From NCBI GenBank assembly GCA_002843155.1, contig PGZD01000007.1, forward strand, positions 1-59,984: a DNA stretch of 59,984 nucleotides, written 5' to 3'. Source of the stretch: Gammaproteobacteria bacterium HGW-Gammaproteobacteria-3. Its GTDB lineage: Bacteria; Pseudomonadota; Gammaproteobacteria; Methylococcales; Methylomonadaceae. Made by a program: the position numbers and the translations under genes. This document shows, piece after piece, positions 27,135 to 36,585 of this stretch; the first letter of the stretch is position 1, and each line of letters begins with the position of its first letter. Below the pieces are notes generated by a model. The model worked only from the letters and a program-made list of their open reading frames with translations. It ran no database searches and had not been told where the DNA came from.

Positions 27135-28742
27135 TCAGGAACTGCAAGAGAGCATCGAACAACCGGGCCGGTGACGCGCCCAATCCGGGCGTTTGACGGC
27201 GAATTTTTCCTGTTCGGGCTGCTCGTCATAAGGGCGGCGCAGTAACTCCAGCAAATTTTCGATCATCGAAAAATCGCCTTGTTCGGCCTGGTCGGTCGCC
27301 AGTTGGGCGAGGTAATTACGCAGCACATACTTGGGGTTGACGGCATTCATTTTGTCGCGCCGGACTTCCGCCGGGGTTTCGTCCTGTCGGATACGTTCAA
27401 GATAAGACTTCAGCCATTTGACAAGGCGAATTTTCAGGTTTTCTCTCAATTCTGTGTAGCAAGCTTCCAGCAAAGGCGCCAACAAGGCTTCGTCATTCAG
27501 TTTGTTGGCACTGGCGGCATCGATTTGCGCTAGCTTGCGATAGAAAAGGATCATATCCATTTCGGCCAGGTGCAACAAAGTCAATAATTCACTGACCAGG
27601 TCGTCATCGGTGGCCGGATTGAAACGCGCCAATCCCAGCTTGTCGGCCATCATCGCTTGCCAGCCCAGCGCGAAACTGTCCCGGTACAACGCCAGCCCTT
27701 GTTGCAAAGGCTCGACTTGTTCGAGCAAAGGATAAATGGCATTGGCCAGTTGCGCCAAATTCCAGAAAGCGATTTGCGGCTGATTGCCGAACCGGTAACG
27801 CCGCCCGGCGGCATCGGTGGTATTGGGCGTCCAGGCGGGATCGTAATTTTCCAGCCAACCGTAGGGGCCATAATCGATGGTCAGACCCAAAATCGACATA
27901 TTGTCGGTATTCATCACGCCATGCACGAAGCCGACTCGTTGCCAGTGTACGACCAAAGCCGCCGTGGACAGGCAAACTTCATGGAACCAGGCGCTGTAAA
28001 CTTCGGGCGAAGGCTCGCCCAGATGCGGAAAATCGGTGCGTATCGTGTAGTCAACCAATTTGCGCAATAGATCGAGATCGCCGCGTGCGCTGAAAATCTC
28101 AAAACTGCCGAAACGGGTAAAGGAAGGTGAAACCCGGCAAACTATCGCGCCGGGTTCGTTTTGCGGATTACCGTCGTAAAACATGTCGCGCAGCACTTTT
28201 TCGCCGGTTAAAATCAGGCTCAGCGCCCGTGTTGTCGGTATGCCCAAATGATGCATGGCTTCACTGCATAAAAATTCCCGCACCGACGAGCGCAACACTG
28301 CCAGGCCGTCGGCCCGGCGTGAATAAGGCGTAGGCCCCGCCCCTTTCAATTGTAAAGTCCAGCGTTCGCCTTTTCGGTTGATGACTTCGCCCAGGTTGAT
28401 GACGCGGCCGTCGCCCAGTTGTCCCGCCCATTGTCCGAACTGATGGCCGCCGTAGCAGGTGGCGTAAGGCTCCATGCCTGCGGCCAGGCGGTTGCCGCTG
28501 AAAATCCGGGTAAAATAGTCGGATTCACAGACATAGGGCGGCAAGTCCAGCCGTGCCGCCATGTCTTTTGAATAAGCAACACATTGCGGACGCGCGACAT
28601 GGGCGGGTTGTACCCGTGAATAACAGGCGCCGAGCACCTGACGCGGGTGTTTGTCTGATTCGGGATCGGCAGGCAATTCGCGAACAAAGCGATTGTCGAA
28701 GTGCAAAGTATCAAGCAGGGCGATTTTTTCTTCAGCGTTCAT
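27135..28742 (-). CDS. selO: SelO/YdiU family protein adenylyltransferase
   Basis: This 535-residue protein is a full-length SelO pseudokinase, which AMPylates proteins on Ser/Thr/Tyr. Landmarks are GGHQFGQWAGQLGDGR, QLKGAGPTPYSRRADG and FVHGVMNTDNMSI followed by TIDYGPYG, holding the metal and ATP ligands. The C-terminus is SMLSCSS, with Cys at the position that is selenocysteine in vertebrate SelO. Family members respond to redox stress. It is monocistronic and converges with the upstream hydrolase gene. Confidence 0.94.
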   Translation of the reverse strand: MNAEEKIALLDTLHFDNRFVRELPADPESDKHPRQVLGACYSRVQPAHVARPQCVAYSKDMAARLDLPPYVCESDYFTRIFSGNRLAAGMEPYATCYGGHQFGQWAGQLGDGRVINLGEVINRKGERWTLQLKGAGPTPYSRRADGLAVLRSSVREFLCSEAMHHLGIPTTRALSLILTGEKVLRDMFYDGNPQNEPGAIVCRVSPSFTRFGSFEIFSARGDLDLLRKLVDYTIRTDFPHLGEPSPEVYSAWFHEVCLSTAALVVHWQRVGFVHGVMNTDNMSILGLTIDYGPYGWLENYDPAWTPNTTDAAGRRYRFGNQPQIAFWNLAQLANAIYPLLEQVEPLQQGLALYRDSFALGWQAMMADKLGLARFNPATDDDLVSELLTLLHLAEMDMILFYRKLAQIDAASANKLNDEALLAPLLEACYTELRENLKIRLVKWLKSYLERIRQDETPAEVRRDKMNAVNPKYVLRNYLAQLATDQAEQGDFSMIENLLELLRRPYDEQPEQEKFAVKRPDWARHRPGCSMLSCSS

Positions 28743-28897
28743 GAGGTTGACGAGGGTCGTAACTACCGGAGGAAAGGATTGTTTTTAATAGATAAGACTT
28801 AGACTTTAGACAAAGTTTCATAATTTTTCTGCTGGGTGTTAGTATTTTTTTCAGTAAACTGCTAGGATTTAAAAATACTAGGCGGAGCATATCGAGG

Positions 28898-30034
28898 TTG
28901 GCTTTGGAAGACGATTTAAATACCGACTTGCGCGTATTGGAAAGCCATCTGGACAGCATGCTCGATAGCGTCCGGCATAACAGCACCACGCTGAAGCGAT
29001 TTCAGGCGTTTGAAAGACGCTTACTCGATCTCAACTCGCTATCGGAAATGATTGGGTATGTGCTGCACGATGGCAAAGCTTTTTTCGATCTCGATGTCAT
29101 CAGTTTTTGTCTGGTCGAACAAGAAGGCCCCTTGACGGATTATCTTGCCGAGGACGGCTTTGATGTCAACGGGATTAAAGAACTCATTCTATTGAAAGAC
29201 AAACACTTACTGAAATCGACTTTTGGTTTTGTCGTCAAGCCCTATATCGGGGCTTACAAACACGCCCGATGCGCCGATTTTTTTTCCCATGCCGATAAAA
29301 AACCGGTCAGTGTCGCCATTATTCCTCTGATTCGCCGAGGCAAATTTCTCGGATCGCTGAACTTTGGCAGTTTTCACAGCAACCGCTTTGCCAACACCAT
29401 GGCCACCGATTTTATCGAGCACATGGTTTCAGTTGTCAGTACTTGCCTGGAAAACAATCTCAATTTCGAAATGATGCGCCGCACCAGTTTTATTGATACC
29501 TTGACAGGTGTCAATAACCGGCGCTTTCTGGAACAGCGCCTGGCCGAAGAAATCGACCGCAACCAGCGCAATGGCGAAGCACTGGGATGCCTGTTTCTGG
29601 ACATTGATTTTTTTAAAGTCATCAACGACACTTACGGGCATCAAGCGGGCGACCATGTATTAGTCATCGTCGCCGCTACGATCAAGAAATGTTTGCGCAA
29701 CAACGACGTGCTGGCACGATATGGCGGTGAGGAATTCGTGGCGCTGTTATCAGGCCTCGATGAAACCATGTTACAGACTATTGCCGAGAGGATTCGCGCA
29801 AGCGTACAGGCGCTCGACATCGAGTGGGACGGACAAAGGATTCAAGTCACGCTGTCGATAGGCACGGCTACCTATGCGCCACCCGCCGCTGTGGCCTGCG
29901 CTACATCCGAGATTGCCGCGAATTTGATCGAAGCGGCGGATTCGGCTTTATACCGGGCCAAACACAAAGGCCGTAACCGCGTTGAAAGCAATGGCTTGAT
30001 TAAGGCCGATTCCGCACAAAAACAAAGGGCTTGA
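28898..30034 (+). CDS. Diguanylate cyclase with N-terminal GAF/DUF484-like sensor
   Basis: The 378-residue protein has an N-terminal helix, a GAF/DUF484-like domain (about residues 30-190) and a GGDEF domain. The active site is GGEEF (276-280) and the inhibitory RxxD site, RNND, lies at 267-270, so it should make c-di-GMP under product control. The start is a TTG. The options are TTG 28898 and TTG 28904; a GAGG at 28894-28897 is better spaced for the second. It ends about 100 bases before the V-type ATPase B gene and may share its transcript. Confidence 0.9.
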   Translation: MALEDDLNTDLRVLESHLDSMLDSVRHNSTTLKRFQAFERRLLDLNSLSEMIGYVLHDGKAFFDLDVISFCLVEQEGPLTDYLAEDGFDVNGIKELILLKDKHLLKSTFGFVVKPYIGAYKHARCADFFSHADKKPVSVAIIPLIRRGKFLGSLNFGSFHSNRFANTMATDFIEHMVSVVSTCLENNLNFEMMRRTSFIDTLTGVNNRRFLEQRLAEEIDRNQRNGEALGCLFLDIDFFKVINDTYGHQAGDHVLVIVAATIKKCLRNNDVLARYGGEEFVALLSGLDETMLQTIAERIRASVQALDIEWDGQRIQVTLSIGTATYAPPAAVACATSEIAANLIEAADSALYRAKHKGRNRVESNGLIKADSAQKQRA

Positions 30035-30134
30035 TTTTAACTTAAAGCTTTTTTCATCAGGCGTTTATGATGAGTCCGAGGTTCAACCGTACTAATAATT
30101 GAAAAACCCGCAGCGCCGCATTTTGGAGACAGGC

Positions 30135-31484
30135 ATGATCGAGCATATGGTCAGATATCATAACATTGTGTCTATTGTCGGTAATATCATTACCGTAAAA
30201 ATCGGTAAATCTTCGAATAATCAGGAAATCAAAACCCGCTTCGGCGACCTGGCCCGTATCGATGACAGTCATGGCAACGCGTCATCCCTGGCGCAGGTCA
30301 TAAAAATAGAAGATAACACTATCTCCTTGCAGGTTTTTTCCGGTACCCGAGGTATTTCCACCGCCGCTTCGGTGCGGTTTCTGGGTCATGCCATGCAGGT
30401 GACCTATTCGGCCAATATTTTGGGCCGTATTTTTAACGGCATAGGTAAGCCGCTGGATAAGGGTTCGGATTTGCAGCCCGACCCGAAAATCGGCATAGCC
30501 AGCGCTTCGGTCAATCCGATGAAGCGGGTTCTGGCGTCGAAAATGATCCGCACCGATGTGCCGATGATCGATTTATTCAACTGTCTGGTCGAAAGTCAGA
30601 AAATTCCGATATTTTCCGTTGCCGGTGAACCCTACAACGTTTTTCTGGCCCGCATCGGCATTCAGGCGGACGCCGATATTGTGGTGTTTGCGGGACTGGG
30701 CCTTATTTTTGATGATTTTCATTATTTTCGCACGCAGTTCGAACTGGCCGGTGTATTTGCCCGCACCGTGATGTTCTGCAATCTCGCATCCGACCCCATT
30801 GTCGAGCGTTTGATAACGCCGGACATGGCGCTGGCGGTGGCCGAACGTTTTGCGGTGGAGGAAGGCAAGCGGGTACTGGTGTTGATGACCGATATGACAG
30901 CTTATGCCGATGCCTTGAAAGAAGTCGGCATTTCAATGGAGCATGTGCCTTCCAACCGGGGTTATATGGGTGATTTGTACTCGCAACTGGCCAGGCGTTA
31001 CGAAAAGGCGTGTGATTATCAGGGCGCGGGTTCGGTCACTATTTTAACGGTCACGACCATGCCCGGTAATGATGTCACGCATCCGGTGCCGGACAATACC
31101 GGTTATATTACCGAAGGCCAGTTTTATCTGCATGACGGTATGCTGGACCCTTTCGGTTCGCTGTCGCGCCTGAAACAACACGTCATCGGCAAGGTCACGC
31201 GTGAAGACCACGCGCAAATCATGAATACCATGATCCGCTTTTATTCGGCGGCCAACGATGCCGAACAGAAACAGGCCATGGCTTTTGATTTGTCACCGCA
31301 TGATAAAAAATTGCTGAAATTCGGTAAATTGTTCAGGGCGCGGTTCATGGATATCAATGTGTCGATTCCATTAGAAGAGGCACTGGATTTGAGCTGGCAA
31401 ACGCTGGCGGAATGTTTCGAGGAAAACGAATTGCTGATGAAACAGACCCTGATCGATAAATATTTCCCCCTAATTACATCATGA
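30135..31484 (+). CDS. atpB: V/A-type ATPase subunit B
   Basis: This 449-residue protein is the non-catalytic nucleotide-site subunit of the V1/A1 head. It aligns throughout with bacterial V-type B subunits: IGKPLD, PIFSVAGEPYN in place of a P-loop, ITPDMALAVAERFA, SQLARRYEKA and TMPGNDVTHPVPDNTGYITEGQ. A GGAG 6 bases upstream supports the ATG at 30135. It opens the cluster B-D-I-K-E-C. The catalytic A subunit, which normally lies directly upstream of B in this operon type, is not here. Confidence 0.93.
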   Translation: MIEHMVRYHNIVSIVGNIITVKIGKSSNNQEIKTRFGDLARIDDSHGNASSLAQVIKIEDNTISLQVFSGTRGISTAASVRFLGHAMQVTYSANILGRIFNGIGKPLDKGSDLQPDPKIGIASASVNPMKRVLASKMIRTDVPMIDLFNCLVESQKIPIFSVAGEPYNVFLARIGIQADADIVVFAGLGLIFDDFHYFRTQFELAGVFARTVMFCNLASDPIVERLITPDMALAVAERFAVEEGKRVLVLMTDMTAYADALKEVGISMEHVPSNRGYMGDLYSQLARRYEKACDYQGAGSVTILTVTTMPGNDVTHPVPDNTGYITEGQFYLHDGMLDPFGSLSRLKQHVIGKVTREDHAQIMNTMIRFYSAANDAEQKQAMAFDLSPHDKKLLKFGKLFRARFMDINVSIPLEEALDLSWQTLAECFEENELLMKQTLIDKYFPLITS

Positions 31485-32083
31485 GCAATCTGCCGGTCAG
31501 TAAGGCTTCGCAGCAAAAGGAAGCTAAAAAACTCAAACTCTATCGGCAATATTTACCTTCGCTGGATCTCAAACGCCAGCAACTGATGCTGGAGCGGGCT
31601 AAAGTTGCAGGCGAATTTGAAGCCACGCTCGAACGCATCGAACAGTGCCAAAAAACCGTGTTCGAGTCTTTGCCGATGCTGGCCAATCACGCTATTGATC
31701 TGACCAATCTGGTTCAGGTGGGCCGGGTCAGTGTGGGCGAGGAAAATATCGTCGGCATCCGGGTGCCGATTTTGACCTCTGTCGAAATCAACCTGACGCC
31801 TTATTCAACCTACAGCCGCCCGCATTGGGTCGATCAGGCCGTGGTGCAATTAAAAACCATGTTGGAACTGAAATTGCAGTTACAGATCGACGAAAAGCGC
31901 GTGGCAATACTTGAGCGGGCCGTTAAAAAAATCACCCAGAAAGTCAATTTATTCGATAAGGTGCTGATTCCGGGAGCGCGGCAGAATATAAAAAAAATCA
32001 GTATTTTTCTCTCCGATGCCGAACGCGCGGGCGTGGTGCGGGCTAAAATCACCAAAAACAAGCGGCTCAACAAAGGGCTTTGA
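31481..32083 (+). CDS. atpD: V/A-type ATPase subunit D (central stalk)
   Basis: This 200-residue, largely coiled-coil protein matches the D subunit, the rotating central shaft that links the AB head to the membrane ring. Two long helices flank a central part, with LFDKVLIPGARQNIKKISIFLSD near the C-terminus as in other D subunits. It overlaps the B stop codon (ATGA), and the next gene starts within 3 bases. Confidence 0.92.
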   Translation: MSNLPVSKASQQKEAKKLKLYRQYLPSLDLKRQQLMLERAKVAGEFEATLERIEQCQKTVFESLPMLANHAIDLTNLVQVGRVSVGEENIVGIRVPILTSVEINLTPYSTYSRPHWVDQAVVQLKTMLELKLQLQIDEKRVAILERAVKKITQKVNLFDKVLIPGARQNIKKISIFLSDAERAGVVRAKITKNKRLNKGL

Positions 32084-32085
32084 TA

Positions 32086-33885
32086 ATGGCTATTCTCAGG
32101 CTGAAAAAATTAACCTTTTGCGGTTTGATCGATGATAAAGCGGCTGTGCTGCAAGCTTTGCAAGCCTTGGGTGGTTTGCATCTGATCGATTTGAATACGG
32201 CGCCATCAGTACCCGATACCTTCACTTCCGATAATGCGCAACAGGTGATCGAGGCGTTGAAATATCTATTGCAATGCCCCAACCGCCGCCATCAGAGCAA
32301 GGCTTTGGAACATTTCGATATCGACCGGATAGCCAATGAAACACTGGACGTGCAGGCCAGGATTCGGGAATTTTCAGACCGGCACGATGCCTTGGTGAAA
32401 CGCATCAAGGAAATCGAACCGTGGGGTAATTTCAGCTTGCCCGAAGCGGGGCAACTGGCAGGCTATAAATTATGGTTTTACATCATTCCAAGGCGTATGT
32501 TGTCCAGACTGCACGGCAATGGCCTGATCTGGCAAATCGTTTACCGCGATAATTTATACTACTATGTCGTGGTGGTGTCGAAGCAAGAGCCTCCTGAAAG
32601 TGCCATGCCGGTGGCCAGAACGCATACCGGATCCCTGCCGTTGTCGGTTCTCAAAAGTCAATGCGATCAAATCGAGTTGGCTCTGGAAGATTTACAGGCG
32701 AAAAGGGAGTCTTTGACGCGCTGGATCAGCTTGATGGCTCTGCATTTGGCTAAAGCCCGGGATGCGGCTGATTTGACCCGGGCGGAAACCATGACGCGTG
32801 ATGAAATCGGTGTGTTCGCAGTGCAGGCCTGGGTGCCGGAAAAAGCGATTGAGCGCTTCGAACAGTTTGCTTTGCAGAACAATCTGGCGCTGTTGGCAGA
32901 AGACCCTGCGCCTGACGACAGGCCGCCGACTTTACTGGAAAACAACCGCTATCTGGCGGGCGGGGAAGATGTGGTAGGATTTTATCAAATGCCGGGGTAT
33001 TACGGCTGGGATCCTTCGCTGGTGGTGTTTTTTTCGTTTGCGCTGTTTTTCGCCATGATTTTATCCGACGCCGGTTACGCCGCGACTTTTGCCGTATTGC
33101 TGGCCTTGCGCTGGCGGCGACTGGGGCAAAGCATAAAAGGTCAGCGTTTGCGCATGCTGGCCGCCATTACACTGGGTGTCGCCATGCTCTGGGGCATGAT
33201 GACCGGAAGCTATTTCGGTTACAGCCCGCCTGAAGCCGGTGTGCTGGGTGCGATCAAGTTCATTGACATGAAAAATTACGACAATATGATGCGCTTGTCG
33301 GTTGCGGTCGGTGTATTGCATATTGCCATGGCCAACATCAGAGTCGCCTATCACCGTAGATATTCCACGCAAGCACTGGCCTCATTGGGTTGGGCCTGGC
33401 TGGTCATCGGGGGGTTTTGTTTATGGCTGGCGCGGAATTTGGCCGCGCCATTACTTGAACAGACCGCCCATGCCATGTTGGTTCTGGGCGGCCTGTGTCT
33501 GTTGTTATTCAGCAGCAACCGCGCCATCAACGGCGCTACGGATTGGTTATGGCGAATTTTGGCCGGTCTGAAAAGCCTGATCGGCATCACCAAGCTGTTC
33601 GGCGATGTTTTGAGCTATATGCGTTTGTTTGCTTTGGGTCTGGCCAGCACTTCATTGGCGATAACTTTCAACCATCTGGCGGAGCAGGTTTATACCGCGA
33701 TACCCGGCCACGGGTTGCTGCTCAGTATACTGATTTTGCTCATCGGCCATGTTCTGAATCTGGCTTTGTCGTTGTTAAGTGGCGTGGTGCATGGTTTGCG
33801 TTTGAATTTTATCGAGTTTTATAACTGGGGCGTGTCCGATGAAGGTTATCCCTTTAAAGCTTTTTCCAAAAAAGGAGTCGATTGA
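32086..33885 (+). CDS. atpI: V/A-type ATPase subunit I (subunit a homologue)
   Basis: The 599-residue protein has a cytoplasmic N-terminal half with coiled coils (to about 310) and a membrane half with about seven or eight helices, as in subunit I/a, which forms the ion half-channels and the stator. The conserved FGDVLSYMRLFALGLASTSLA helix carries the expected Arg. The start is the ATG at 32086; a TTG 6 bases earlier is less likely. Confidence 0.93.
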   Translation: MAILRLKKLTFCGLIDDKAAVLQALQALGGLHLIDLNTAPSVPDTFTSDNAQQVIEALKYLLQCPNRRHQSKALEHFDIDRIANETLDVQARIREFSDRHDALVKRIKEIEPWGNFSLPEAGQLAGYKLWFYIIPRRMLSRLHGNGLIWQIVYRDNLYYYVVVVSKQEPPESAMPVARTHTGSLPLSVLKSQCDQIELALEDLQAKRESLTRWISLMALHLAKARDAADLTRAETMTRDEIGVFAVQAWVPEKAIERFEQFALQNNLALLAEDPAPDDRPPTLLENNRYLAGGEDVVGFYQMPGYYGWDPSLVVFFSFALFFAMILSDAGYAATFAVLLALRWRRLGQSIKGQRLRMLAAITLGVAMLWGMMTGSYFGYSPPEAGVLGAIKFIDMKNYDNMMRLSVAVGVLHIAMANIRVAYHRRYSTQALASLGWAWLVIGGFCLWLARNLAAPLLEQTAHAMLVLGGLCLLLFSSNRAINGATDWLWRILAGLKSLIGITKLFGDVLSYMRLFALGLASTSLAITFNHLAEQVYTAIPGHGLLLSILILLIGHVLNLALSLLSGVVHGLRLNFIEFYNWGVSDEGYPFKAFSKKGVD

Positions 33886-34325
33886 TGACTGATGTTATAG
33901 TGATTTTGGGCTGGATCGGTTTATATGCGCCCATGGTTTTGGGCGCGATCGGCAGTGTTATCGGCTGTACCGTGGCCGGTCAGGCCGCCATTGGCGCCAT
34001 GCTCGACACCGAGAGCGGTTACGGGCGTTATATCGGTGTTGCCGCGATGCCGTCTTCGCAGGTTATTTTCGGTATTGTCGTCATGTTTACCCTGAACCGA
34101 AACGTCACCGCCGAAGTAGCGCCCGGCATTTTTGCGATAGGCGTACTGTCCGGTCTGGCGCTGTTGTTCAGCGCCATTTATCAGGGCCAGTGCTGCGCTT
34201 CCGCCATCCATGCGTCTAAAGCCAAACCTGAAATCTTCGGTTTATCGATCGTACCGGCGGCCATTGTCGAAGGCTTTTCCGTATTCGCTTTTATTTTCGC
34301 ACTGGTGCTCAGCGCGGGTATCTGA
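33885..34325 (+). CDS. atpK: V/A-type ATPase subunit K (membrane rotor ring)
   Basis: This 146-residue proteolipid has four helices, a duplicated hairpin as in V-type c-subunits. The ion-binding Glu is in PAAIVEGFSVFAF (helix 4). Helix 2 has PSSQVIFG and helix 3 has SAIYQGQ, corresponding to the Na+ ligand positions Thr64/Gln65 and Gln110 of Enterococcus NtpK. Ser replaces Thr and Phe replaces Tyr68. Sodium coupling is possible but unproven. An AAAGGAG precedes the ATG at 33885. Confidence 0.93.
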   Translation: MTDVIVILGWIGLYAPMVLGAIGSVIGCTVAGQAAIGAMLDTESGYGRYIGVAAMPSSQVIFGIVVMFTLNRNVTAEVAPGIFAIGVLSGLALLFSAIYQGQCCASAIHASKAKPEIFGLSIVPAAIVEGFSVFAFIFALVLSAGI

Positions 34326-34333
34326 GAGATTGA

Positions 34334-35026
34334 ATGATGAAATCCGAACAAGCGCATATTGCCTCGTCAGGCGTTGAAAAACTGATAGAAAAACTGCGCG
34401 ATGAAGCCATCGACGCAGGCCGGGCCAAAGCCGAAGATATTGTCGCCAACGCGCAGAAAAGAGCGCAATGGCTCATTCAGGAAGCTGAGCGGGAAGCCGG
34501 ACAATTAATCGACAAGGCTCGGGCCGAAGCGGAAGCGATCCAATCGGCCGGACGCGATGCCTTGCATTTGGCAGGGCGCGAAGCCTTGTTGAGACTAAGG
34601 GATACCTTGCTGGGCAGTTTCAGCCAGGAAGTCATGCGCGTGGTCGGCCGACAAATGGCTAAGGAAGAGGTGATAGAGCAACTGATTCTGGCGCTGGCGG
34701 GGCGAGTCCGCGAAAAAATCGGACTTGACAATAACCGGGCCATTGTCATCCAGCTGCCGGAAGATGTCGTCGGCATCGATGAGTTACGCAAAAACCCGGA
34801 AGAACTCAGGCAGGGCGCCTTGTCGCATTTAACGGCGGCGATTGCCTCGGACTTGTTGAGAAAAGGCGTCACCTTCGATGTTTCGGATCGGATTCGTGGC
34901 GGTTTGACGCTGAAACTGGTCGATGACAACATGACGCTGGATTTTTCCGATGAAGCGGTGGCAACGCTGTTTCTGGAACATTTGCAGCCCCGTTTTCGCG
35001 CCATGTTGCAAGGTATCGTGAAGTGA
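34334..35026 (+). CDS. atpE: V/A-type ATPase subunit E (peripheral stalk)
   Basis: The 230-residue protein starts with a long Ala/Glu/Lys-rich helix (about residues 10-90) and ends in a globular domain, the architecture of the E subunit that anchors the head as a stator. In the usual bacterial order E opens the operon; here it follows K. Two adjacent ATGs (34334 and 34337) are equivalent candidates. It overlaps the next gene. Confidence 0.85.
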   Translation: MMKSEQAHIASSGVEKLIEKLRDEAIDAGRAKAEDIVANAQKRAQWLIQEAEREAGQLIDKARAEAEAIQSAGRDALHLAGREALLRLRDTLLGSFSQEVMRVVGRQMAKEEVIEQLILALAGRVREKIGLDNNRAIVIQLPEDVVGIDELRKNPEELRQGALSHLTAAIASDLLRKGVTFDVSDRIRGGLTLKLVDDNMTLDFSDEAVATLFLEHLQPRFRAMLQGIVK

Positions 35027-35706
35027 TCAATGATCGCTTCAAATATGCCATGCTGCTCAGCAGTTTGCCTTTGCACCCGGCGAATCTGTTCGCGGCAAAG
35101 CAATTGCCGGTGTCGCGTATTCAGTTGGATAAGCGGCTGGCCTGGCTCGATGCGGACGATGCCCGGCACCTCGAACAGATCGAGATGTTGGTGCACTGGT
35201 CAAAAATCTCTGATCAGCCGGATGACCTTTTATTTAAACATGCCCGGACGGAACTGGATGCTATCGATAGCGCTTTTTTAAAAGAAATCGTTTTGTGGCG
35301 GCTTGAATTGAGAACGCTTATGTCGGCATTGAGACGGCGGCACAGTGGCGAAACATCGGCGCCAACACCGGCCTTTCGCGGTTTTGGCAAATGGCCTGCC
35401 TTGATCATCCGGCACTGGCAGGAAAAGGATTTCGGCATCGGACATTTGCAGCCGTGGCTGCCGAAAGCCTCTGACCTGATTGAGCAAAATAAAACCTATG
35501 AACTGGAAAAAATGTTGCTGAACCGGGTCTGGCAACATTACAGCCGCATTGGCTGCTACCACTATTTTGATTTTCCCGCCGTGGTCATCTATGTGCTCAG
35601 ATGGGACATCATCAACCGGTGGTCGAGTTATAACAAAGAGCAGGGACTGGCGCGTTTCGATGAATTGGTCAGCGCCGGGCTGGCCGACGTATCAATGACC
35701 GGTTAA
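35023..35706 (+). CDS. DUF2764 protein, V-type ATPase subunit C-like
   Basis: This 227-residue helical protein starts MINDRFKYAMLLSSLP at a GTG overlapping the E stop. DUF2764 genes lie between E and A in bacterial V-type operons and are taken as the C (d) subunit connecting rotor and ring. In the usual arrangement the A subunit gene would follow immediately. Here the cluster ends and an unrelated TonB-like gene follows. Confidence 0.8.
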   Translation: MINDRFKYAMLLSSLPLHPANLFAAKQLPVSRIQLDKRLAWLDADDARHLEQIEMLVHWSKISDQPDDLLFKHARTELDAIDSAFLKEIVLWRLELRTLMSALRRRHSGETSAPTPAFRGFGKWPALIIRHWQEKDFGIGHLQPWLPKASDLIEQNKTYELEKMLLNRVWQHYSRIGCYHYFDFPAVVIYVLRWDIINRWSSYNKEQGLARFDELVSAGLADVSMTG

Positions 35707-35793
35707 AAATATATTCGCCGTGATTGGCACTATCTTTATGATCGACTTGGTGTATATTGAGAAATATGTGCTCCATATACTTCGGTTGAAAAT

Positions 35794-36321
35794 ATGAATA
35801 GACCTGACTTGGCATTGTTGAGCCCGTACCCCGAAAAATCGGCCGACCATAGCTTGCAGGTGGCCATTTTCGCCGCTTTGCTCGCGCATCTTTTGATGAT
35901 TGTGTTATTGAATTTCCCTCAGGATCAAAGCCATAAAATCAGCCGCGCTATCGAAATAGTCATCGCGCCAACGCCGGTGCAGGAAATTGCCAAACCGCGT
36001 GAGAGCCGCGTACAAAAAAAACAGGCCACCGCTATCACCCAAAAATCCTTGCCGATATTGCCGCAACAAAAAGGGCTCGGTGCCGAAGGCAGAGGGGAAA
36101 TACCTTTAGCCGGAAATAAAATATCCCGTCCCAAGTCGATGGCTAAAAAAATAATAGCAGTCGGCAAGCCGGACAAAAATAACGTGAGGTCAACTTTTGC
36201 CTTGCAAAAGCAAAAACAGATCCCGGCGCCAAAATTGACGGCCGCACTGTTACAGCAGCAGATCAGCGAACTGGGCGCACAAATCAGGGCGGCCTGCGGC
36301 GTTTATCCGGAAAGACGGTAA
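35794..36321 (+). pseudogene. TonB-like energy transducer lacking the C-terminal domain
   Basis: The 175-residue frame has a short cytoplasmic N-terminus, one hydrophobic helix (about 25-45) and a Lys/Pro/Gln-rich linker ending in LLQQQISELGAQIR, as in TonB-family proteins of this group. The roughly 90-residue C-terminal TonB domain that contacts outer-membrane receptors is missing. The frame ends just after this point, and repeat-like sequence follows (36337-36391). It is likely truncated and non-functional, though a short TonB-like protein cannot be excluded. Confidence 0.6.
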
Positions 36322-36375
36322 CATTATACTGCGTGTGTTCACCGCACGGATTTACCCCATTGGGTTGTTGTAGGA

Positions 36376-36391
36376 GCCCGATTTATCGGGC
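36376..36391. repeat. Short REP-like hairpin
   Basis: GCCCGAT and ATCGGGC form a 7-bp perfect stem with a TT loop, preceded by GTAGGA. Similar GTAGGAG sequence occurs near 15836. It sits just past the truncated TonB-like gene and may mark the deletion junction. Confidence 0.45.
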
Positions 36392-36585
36392 GACGAGCGT
36401 GGCAGAGATTTGGGTGGTAATAGCCGTGAGGAAAAATAAAATAATTCGGGAGTGCTTTTAAAAAATCCGTCAACTTCAGGTGTATAATGAAACACTTCAA
36501 CGGATTTTCGCAACATAGTAAATTTGATGGCCAAAAAATTTTCCGTTGTGACTGCATGAAGTATGTTTATTGCCCAGGCTGCCCA

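Noticed and set aside
26336-27229. 297-residue minus-strand open frame over the DUF900 hydrolase
   Set aside because: It covers the hydrolase gene, which has a strong ribosome site and family motifs, and overlaps the selO 3' end; no motifs of its own.
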